From the NCBI GenBank assembly GCA_031425325.1, contig JANPJD010000219.1, forward strand, positions 1 through 10,028: a stretch of 10,028 nt of DNA, in the 5' to 3' direction. The DNA comes from Aliitabrizicola sp031425325. Its GTDB lineage: Bacteria; Pseudomonadota; Alphaproteobacteria; Rhodobacterales; Rhodobacteraceae. Shown piece after piece: positions 6,194 to 10,028 of this stretch. Numbering within the stretch: position 1 is the stretch's first letter; every line of letters begins with the position of its first letter. The notes beneath the pieces are model-generated. The model searched no databases, was not told the origin of the DNA, and saw nothing but the letters and a program-made list of their open reading frames with translations. Position numbers and translations under genes: made by a program.

Positions 6194-7300
6194 ATGAGCG
6201 ACCGGATCAGAACCGACTTCAGTGACGCCATTTCCTCGATCGAGGAGATCATCGAGGATGCGCGCAACGGGCGGATGTACATCCTCGTCGACCACGAGGA
6301 CCGCGAGAACGAGGGCGATCTTGTGATCCCGGCGCAGATGTGCACGCCGTCCGCGATCAACTTCATGGCGATGCACGGGCGTGGGCTGATCTGCCTCGCT
6401 CTTCCTGCCGCCCGAATCGACGCGCTCGGCCTGTCGCTGATGAGCTCAAAAAACCTCAGCCGTCACGAGACCGCCTTCACCACCTCGATCGAGGCGCGCG
6501 AGGGGGTGACGACCGGCATCTCGGCCGCCGACCGGGCGTTGACCGTGTCGGTCGCGATCGACCCGACCAAGGGGGCCGCAGACATCGCGACGCCGGGACA
6601 CATCTTTCCGCTGCGGGCGCGTGACGGCGGTGTCCTCGTGCGCGCTGGCCATACCGAGGCGGCAGTCGACGTCAGCCGGCTTGCCGGGCTCAATCCTTCG
6701 GGCGTGATCTGCGAGATCATGAACGAGGACGGCTCGATGGCGCGACTGCCCGACCTCGTCGCGTTCGCGCAGCGACTCAACCTCAAGATCGGCACGATCA
6801 GCGATCTCATCGCCTATCGCCGCCGCCACGACAACCTCGTGTCCGAGCGCGCGGTGCGGCCCGTCACCTCGGCCTATGGCGGCGACTGGCTGATGCGGGT
6901 CTATACCGACCAGACGCAGGGGGCCGAACACATCGTCCTGACCAAGGGCGATCTCGCCTTGGGCGGGCCGGTCCTTGTGCGGATGCACGCTCTGAACCCC
7001 CTTGAGGACGTGCTTGGCATCAATCCCGCCCACGCCCATGAATTGCGCGGTGCAATGGAAACGATTGCGGCCGAGGGCCGGGGCGTCGTCGTTCTGCTGC
7101 GCGACACCACCATGAAGCTTGTGATGGATGACGAGGTCTCGCCCCAGACGCTGCGCCAATATGGGCTCGGCGCGCAGATCCTCGCGGCGCTCGGCCTGTC
7201 CGAGATCGTGCTCGTGACCAATTCGAAGGCCCCGAAGGTCGTCGGGCTTGACGCCTACGACCTGACCATCACGGGCACGCACCCCATATCGGAGGTCTGA
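6194..7300 (+). CDS. ribB: DHBP synthase with degenerate GTP cyclohydrolase II-like C-terminal domain (RibBX type)
   Basis: The N-terminal domain (about 13-212) is 3,4-dihydroxy-2-butanone 4-phosphate synthase, which converts ribulose 5-phosphate to the four-carbon riboflavin precursor and formate. Its motifs are DHEDRENEGD (33-42), RHETAFTTS (90-98), TTGISAADRA (106-115), PGHIFPLRARDGG (134-146), AGHTEA (151-156) and ICEIMNEDG (172-180). The C-terminal part (about 217-368) follows the GTP cyclohydrolase II fold, keeping RQYGLGAQIL (321-330) near its end. However, the zinc-site block with three cysteines expected after VR-x-H reads HALNPLEDVLGI (265-276), with no cysteine. GTP cyclohydrolase activity is therefore unlikely. 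This matches the RibBX variant described from Proteobacteria. The start is ATG 6194, behind GGGGGC (6184-6189). An in-frame upstream extension to 6050 is not conserved. The ribH start is four bases downstream, which indicates an operon. Confidence 0.94.
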   Translation: MSDRIRTDFSDAISSIEEIIEDARNGRMYILVDHEDRENEGDLVIPAQMCTPSAINFMAMHGRGLICLALPAARIDALGLSLMSSKNLSRHETAFTTSIEAREGVTTGISAADRALTVSVAIDPTKGAADIATPGHIFPLRARDGGVLVRAGHTEAAVDVSRLAGLNPSGVICEIMNEDGSMARLPDLVAFAQRLNLKIGTISDLIAYRRRHDNLVSERAVRPVTSAYGGDWLMRVYTDQTQGAEHIVLTKGDLALGGPVLVRMHALNPLEDVLGINPAHAHELRGAMETIAAEGRGVVVLLRDTTMKLVMDDEVSPQTLRQYGLGAQILAALGLSEIVLVTNSKAPKVVGLDAYDLTITGTHPISEV

Positions 7301-7304
7301 GCCG

Positions 7305-7820
7305 ATGGCCACGACCGAACAGCACGTCGCCCTGCCGCTGCCCGTCTTCGACCGCCCCGTGCGGCTTTTGTTCGTCGTGGCCCCGTTCTACCGCGCCGTC
7401 GCAGATCACCTCGTCGCCGGGGCGCGCGCGACTGCGGACGCCTGCGGGGCCGAGGTCGAGGTGGTCGAGGTGCCCGGCGCGCTCGAAGTGCCTACGGCCA
7501 TCGCGATGGCCGAACGGATGGCGCGCTTCGACGGCTATGTGGCGCTTGGCTGCGTCATTCGGGGCGAGACCACGCATTACGACACGGTCTGCAACGACAG
7601 CGCGCGCGCGATCTCGCTTCTCGGGCTTCAGGGGGCCTGCATCGGCAACGGCATCCTGACGGTCGAGACGATGGCGCAGGCCGTCGTGCGCGCCGATCCG
7701 GCGGGCATGGACAAGGGCGGTGCGGCGGCAGCGGCGGCGCTGCATCTGGTGGCACTTTCACGTCGCTGGGCTGCGCCGAAGGGCAGCCTCGGCTTTCGTC
7801 CCGTCGGGGGCGCAACATGA
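7305..7820 (+). CDS. ribH: 6,7-dimethyl-8-ribityllumazine synthase (RibH)
   Basis: Lumazine synthase condenses 5-amino-6-ribitylaminouracil with the butanone phosphate made by RibB, yielding the substrate of RibE. The protein has 171 residues. It shows the substrate-binding VPGALEVP (56-63), the active-site loop GCVIRGETTHYD (82-93) with the catalytic histidine in T-H-Y-D (H91), NGILT (115-119), and an arginine (R129) in the position of the family's phosphate-binding/catalytic arginine. Subunits are expected to assemble as pentamers or icosahedra; the oligomeric state cannot be read here. GGAGG (7291-7295), inside the last ribB codons, is a good ribosome site for the ATG at 7305, four bases after the ribB stop. 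The 3' end overlaps nusB by four bases (ATGA). The C-terminal tail after about residue 152 is longer and less conserved than in compact homologues. Confidence 0.95.
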   Translation: MATTEQHVALPLPVFDRPVRLLFVVAPFYRAVADHLVAGARATADACGAEVEVVEVPGALEVPTAIAMAERMARFDGYVALGCVIRGETTHYDTVCNDSARAISLLGLQGACIGNGILTVETMAQAVVRADPAGMDKGGAAAAAALHLVALSRRWAAPKGSLGFRPVGGAT

Positions 7821-8284
7821 AGAAGCCCGACAAGCGACAGATGAAGTCGGCCGCGCGGCTTTATGCCGTGCAGGCGCTGTTCCAGATGGAAAGCTCGGGC
7901 CAGACGGTCGAGGCCGTGACGCGCGAGTTCGAGACGCATCGCTTCGGCGCCGTCTATGACGGCGACGAGATGGCCGAGGGTGATGTCGACCACTTCCGCG
8001 GGCTGGTGAACCATGCGGTGAACTGGCAGGCCAAGATCGACCAGATGACGGACCGCGCGCTGGTCGCGGCCTGGCCGCTGGGCCGGATCGACCCGGTCCT
8101 GCGCGCGCTCTTCCGCGCGGCGGGGGGCGAAATGCTTGAGGCGGGCACTCCGCCCAAGGTCGTCATCACCGAGTTCGTCGACGTCGCCAAGGCCTTCTTC
8201 CCCGAGGGCAAGGAGGCGAAGTTCGTGAACGCCGTCCTTGACCATATGGCGCGCGAGGCCAAGCCCGAGGCTTTCGGTCTTTGA
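7817..8284 (+). CDS. nusB: Transcription antitermination factor NusB
   Basis: NusB binds boxA RNA with NusE (ribosomal protein S10) to promote antitermination on rRNA operons. The 155-residue all-helical protein shows ARLYAVQALFQM (13-24), RIDPVLRALFRAA (90-102), PPKVVITEFVDVAKAF (112-127) and KFVNAVLDHM (135-144), all typical of bacterial NusB. Length is normal. The ATG overlaps the ribH stop in an ATGA (7817-7820), so translation is coupled. The ribH-nusB pairing is common in bacteria and supports both calls. No strong terminator follows; the next gene begins 95 bases downstream with its own ribosome site. Confidence 0.95.
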   Translation: MKKPDKRQMKSAARLYAVQALFQMESSGQTVEAVTREFETHRFGAVYDGDEMAEGDVDHFRGLVNHAVNWQAKIDQMTDRALVAAWPLGRIDPVLRALFRAAGGEMLEAGTPPKVVITEFVDVAKAFFPEGKEAKFVNAVLDHMAREAKPEAFGL

Positions 8285-8379
8285 TCCAACCCGGCGGGAA
8301 CCGGCCTGCGACATCGTGGTTGGCATTTAGCGCTGGCAGGCGCGGGGTGGGGATGTATCTTCACATTAATGGAGGACCA

Positions 8380-8544
8380 ATGATGTCGAAATTTGCCCGT
8401 CTCGCCGATACCGCGCTGACCTTCTGCCTGGGCCTCATGGCCGTGGGCCTGCGCCGCCTCGACGCATCCTTTCCCCGCATGACTGAAGAGCTTCGTCCGA
8501 TCCCGGTGCGGGTCGACGAGGTCCGCCGCAAGCCCCGGCGCTGA
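8380..8544 (+). CDS. Small single-pass membrane protein, unknown function
   Basis: This short gene encodes 54 residues. The frame is open back to 8281, but GGAGG at 8371-8375 points to the paired ATGs at 8380 and 8383, and either could be used. Residues 9-24 (A-D-T-A-L-T-F-C-L-G-L-M-A-V-G-L) form one hydrophobic segment. It is followed by R-R and a polar tail rich in arginine and acidic residues, ending K-P-R-R. Positive residues flank both sides, so topology is unclear. No family is recognised. It lies 95 bases after nusB, and a possible terminator follows ten bases after its stop, so it may be the last gene of that transcript or a separate unit. The ribosome site and membrane segment argue for a real gene; lack of recognised homology keeps confidence moderate. 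Confidence 0.6.
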   Translation: MMSKFARLADTALTFCLGLMAVGLRRLDASFPRMTEELRPIPVRVDEVRRKPRR

Positions 8545-8553
8545 TTTATGTGT

Positions 8554-8577
8554 GCCGGGACCTCGTGCCCCGGTTTC
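8554..8577 (+). terminator. Possible intrinsic terminator after the small membrane-protein gene
   Basis: GCCGGG (8554-8559) can pair with CCCGGT (8569-8574) around a 9-base loop, followed by TTTC. The stem is GC-rich, but the T-run is short and overlaps the stem. Position, ten bases after the stop codon, is right for the end of the nusB-side transcript. Moderate to weak support. Confidence 0.4.
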
Positions 8578-9118
8578 TAACCATCGCCCATGCCGATTGG
8601 GATGGACTATACTCGGACTCGGCCAGATGTGCTGACCACAGTTCCTATGCGGGATGCGTAACTGCGCCGCGCCTGCGGTCATCGCCAAGGTCGGTGTCGC
8701 CATTGAAGCCGAAGATGCGGGCCGTGTCGGTCTGACGGTTCCGCCGTCACGACGAGAGTGGTTCGTCGCAGGCTTTGCGCTGATGGAAGCCGCCCCCCTA
8801 CGGACGCTATCGCCCGCATGCCTGCCGTGGCCTTTGGGCTTGTGGCGGCCTGATCCTGATCCAACCGGGCTGACGCGGCGGGTTGGAAGGGTCGAAGTGG
8901 CGGGAACCGCGGCAGCCGTGGAGACGTGGATTTCCCGAGAGCCTGGTTGACCAGGTGGGCGCCAGATACCGGGACCAGGATCCCGGCAGAGCCAGCTCCC
9001 TCGGAAGTGCTTATCGGCCACTGGAAAAGAGCCTCGCACGAGAGGGGCAGAACCCGCCGTCTCAAGAGATAGGCCGACTGGGCAGGGGGTGCAAGGCCAT
9101 CCGGTCGATGTGAAGCCC
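8578..9118. other. Stretch without a recognisable gene, several inverted repeats
   Basis: No frame on either strand gives a protein I recognise, and the open frames here (for example + 8654-8950 and - 8679-9065) lack ribosome sites and family motifs. Visible structure includes a lone TATACT (8608-8613) without a matching -35, CCTGGT-TG-ACCAGG (8942-8955), CCGGGA-CCAGGA-TCCCGG (8969-8986), and GAAGC-CCTT-GCTTC (9112-9125, reaching into the mmcB promoter). It could be a decayed gene, a structured RNA, or plain spacer. The sequence does not decide. Confidence 0.5.
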
Positions 9119-9147
9119 TTGCTTCATGTTCATCTTTCGTTCATCTT
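9119..9147 (+). promoter_or_regulatory. Possible mmcB promoter overlapping the LexA box
   Basis: TTGCTT (9119-9124) as -35 and CATCTT (9142-9147) as -10, 17 bases apart, would start transcription near 9154, at the mmcB ATG itself. The LexA box fills most of the spacer, so bound LexA would block RNA polymerase. The -35 is fair and the -10 weak; read together they suggest a leaderless mRNA. Confidence 0.4.
9128..9142 (+). promoter_or_regulatory. LexA (SOS) box GTTC-N7-GTTC
   Basis: GTTC (9128-9131), seven bases, then GTTC (9139-9142) is an exact match to the direct-repeat LexA operator established for Rhodobacter and other Alphaproteobacteria. It lies 11 bases before the start of mmcB, a gene known to be SOS-controlled in Caulobacter. 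Motif and context agree, so repression by LexA and induction by DNA damage are likely. Confidence 0.85.
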
Positions 9148-9153
9148 CACCCC

Positions 9154-9624
9154 ATGCCAGACGACGTGCCCGATCTACGCGTTCTGCCCGGCCAGCGCCT
9201 TGCGCGCGGGGTCTGTCGGCACCTGCTGGGGCATGGCTTCGTGACGCTGGAAGAGGTCGTCCCCTGTCCGGGGCTGCGCGTCGACGTGATGGCGCTGGGG
9301 CCGAAGGGTGAGGTCTGGGTCGTCGAATGCAAGTCGGGGGTCGCCGACTACAGGGCCGATCGCAAGTGGCAGGGCTATCTCGACTGGTGCGACCGTTTCT
9401 TCTGGGCGGTTGACGGCGATTTTCCGACCGACCTTCTGCCCGAAGGCACCGGCCTGATGCTGGCCGATGCCTATGACGCCGAGATCTTGCGGATCGGCCC
9501 CGAGACGACGCTTGCAGGCGCGCGGCGCAAGGCCGTGCTGCGGACCTTCGCGCGGCACGCGGCGCTGCGGCTTCAATCGCTGCGCGATCCGGGCTGTTCG
9601 CTGGCGCTCAGCGTCGCCCCTTAG
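9154..9624 (+). CDS. mmcB: MmcB-family DNA repair protein (putative PD-(D/E)XK nuclease fold)
   Basis: The 156-residue protein matches the MmcB family, which in Caulobacter contributes to mitomycin C resistance under SOS control. Visible signs of a PD-(D/E)XK nuclease core are LRVDVMAL (41-48), with D44 as the acidic residue, and VVECKSG (56-62), with E58 and K60 as the E-x-K pair. The conserved Q-G-Y-L-D-W-C-D-R-F-F-W-A-V (73-86) follows. Nuclease activity is inferred from the fold, not shown. ATG 9154 is the first good start. The 11 bases between the LexA box and the ATG contain no ribosome site, so the message may be leaderless. The gene is alone in its unit, and its last 17 bases overlap the convergent gene at 9608-9820. 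Family identity is confident; the biochemical role is less so. Confidence 0.9.
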   Translation: MPDDVPDLRVLPGQRLARGVCRHLLGHGFVTLEEVVPCPGLRVDVMALGPKGEVWVVECKSGVADYRADRKWQGYLDWCDRFFWAVDGDFPTDLLPEGTGLMLADAYDAEILRIGPETTLAGARRKAVLRTFARHAALRLQSLRDPGCSLALSVAP

Positions 9625-9820
9625 GCTTGGCGCCGCCGCCCTGGGCGCGTGCACGTTCTGCGGCCGCGCGCAATTCGTCGGCGATTTCCTCGGCCTCTTC
9701 CGGCTCGAAATCGAGCGGCAGGTCGACGCCCTCGGCCTCGATGTAGATGCGGACCATCCCGAGGCTGGTCGGCCCGATTTGAAGGTTGGCCGCGACCTCG
9801 CTTTGCTTGTCGATGCTCAT
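9608..9820 (-). CDS. DUF6324-like small conserved protein
   Basis: The 70-residue cytosolic protein has no signal or membrane segment. Its core S-E-V-A-A-N-L-Q-I-G-P-T (7-18), M-V-R-I-Y-I-E (22-28), an acidic D-F-E-P-E-E-A-E-E-I-A-D-E-L (37-50), and a basic, glycine-rich tail ending K-G-R-R fit a short family that I recall from Rhodobacterales as DUF6324. That assignment is from memory. Function is unknown. The acidic stretch is probably helical. The ATG at 9820 has only a weak purine-rich site (GCGGAA) ahead. It is convergent with mmcB and overlaps it by 17 bases (9608-9624), with no room for a separate terminator between the two coding sequences. It diverges from tRNA-His across 128 bases. 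Confidence 0.75.
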   Translation of the reverse strand: MSIDKQSEVAANLQIGPTSLGMVRIYIEAEGVDLPLDFEPEEAEEIADELRAAAERARAQGGGAKPKGRR

Positions 9821-9909
9821 GCTGTCGTTCCGCTCTGCTCAGGGGGTTTTGCGCGCGGTATCCCGACCCGGCGCGCGGCGCAAGTCCGATCGCGCGCTGC
9901 GTGCGACCC

Positions 9910-9936
9910 TTGCAATCGCCGCCACCGCGCGGTAAT
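9910..9936 (+). promoter_or_regulatory. Possible tRNA-His promoter
   Basis: TTGCAA (9910-9915) resembles a -35, and GGTAAT (9931-9936) matches four of six -10 positions. The 15-base spacer is short. The location, ending 12 bases before the tRNA 5' end, is right for a tRNA promoter. Tentative. Confidence 0.35.
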
Positions 9937-9948
9937 CGGCGTCCGAGT

Positions 9949-10025
9949 GCCGACATAGCTCAGTTGGTTAGAGCACCAGATTGTGGATCTGGGGGTCCCC
10001 CGTTCGAGCCGGGGTGTCGGTACCA
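9949..10025 (+). tRNA. tRNA-His (anticodon GTG), CCA encoded
   Basis: A full cloverleaf of 77 bases is present. The acceptor stem GCCGACA (9949-9955) pairs with TGTCGGT (10015-10021). The D arm is GCTC...GAGC (9958-9974). The anticodon stem is CCAGA/TCTGG, with loop TTGTGGA and anticodon GTG at 9983-9985. The T arm is CCCCG/CGGGG with TTCGAGC (9998-10014). Discriminator A73 is at 10022 and CCA at 10023-10025. The base before position 1 is T, and the first pair is G1:U72. The usual extra G-1 of tRNA-His is absent, and A73 replaces the common C73. This matches the non-canonical tRNA-His reported in many Alphaproteobacteria. Confidence 0.97.
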
Positions 10026-10028
10026 TCC

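Noticed and set aside
8654..8950. 98-codon + frame in the gene-poor tract
   Set aside because: The first part looks faintly protein-like, but there is no ribosome site, third-position GC is lower than in neighbouring genes, and no family is recognised. Kept as an undecided tract, not a gene.
7954..9039. 361-codon minus frame spanning nusB and the gene-poor tract
   Set aside because: About a third of it is antisense to nusB. The rest has no recognisable domain and no ribosome site.
9949..10028. tRNA-His as an integration site for a genomic island
   Set aside because: The window ends three bases after the tRNA, and no integrase or repeat of its 3' end is seen inside the window.

Overview
The window reads as chromosomal DNA of a GC-rich alphaproteobacterium, most likely Rhodobacterales (Rhodobacter/Paracoccus/Roseobacter relatives). 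The clues are the riboflavin-nusB gene order, a RibB with a degenerate cyclohydrolase half, an MmcB homologue behind a GTTC-N7-GTTC LexA box, a DUF6324-like small protein, and a tRNA-His without G-1 that ends in A73. This placement is by recognition; no database search was run.

Layout. Positions 1-547 hold the 3' part of ribD (+). Positions 601-5121 carry three capsule genes on the opposite strand, transcribed kpsS, then an outer-membrane polysaccharide export lipoprotein (OPX), then kpsC. Riboflavin genes resume on the + strand with ribE (5280-5879), a 314-base hairpin-rich spacer, ribB (6194-7300), ribH (7305-7820) and nusB (7817-8284). A 54-codon membrane-protein gene follows at 8380-8544. 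A stretch of about 600 bases without a recognisable gene leads to mmcB (9154-9624). A convergent DUF6324-like gene (9608-9820, -) and tRNA-His(GTG) (9949-10025, +) close the window.

How the genes work together. RibD, RibB, RibH and RibE supply most steps from the GTP-derived pyrimidine and ribulose 5-phosphate to riboflavin. GTP cyclohydrolase II is missing: the C-terminal half of RibB resembles it but lacks the zinc cysteines, so a real RibA must lie elsewhere. NusB, an antitermination factor, is co-transcribed with ribH. KpsS and KpsC build the beta-Kdo linker on a lipid acceptor for an ABC-transporter-dependent capsule, and the OPX lipoprotein passes the polymer through the outer membrane. 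The ABC transporter (KpsM/T), KpsE and the serotype-specific glycosyltransferases are not in the window. MmcB is a DNA-damage gene whose LexA site lies directly in front of its start.

No wholly new system stands out. The items most worth a second look are the LexA box with a possible leaderless mmcB transcript, the RibB with a dead cyclohydrolase domain, the antisense capsule block inside the riboflavin cluster, the non-canonical tRNA-His, and the unexplained tract at 8578-9118.
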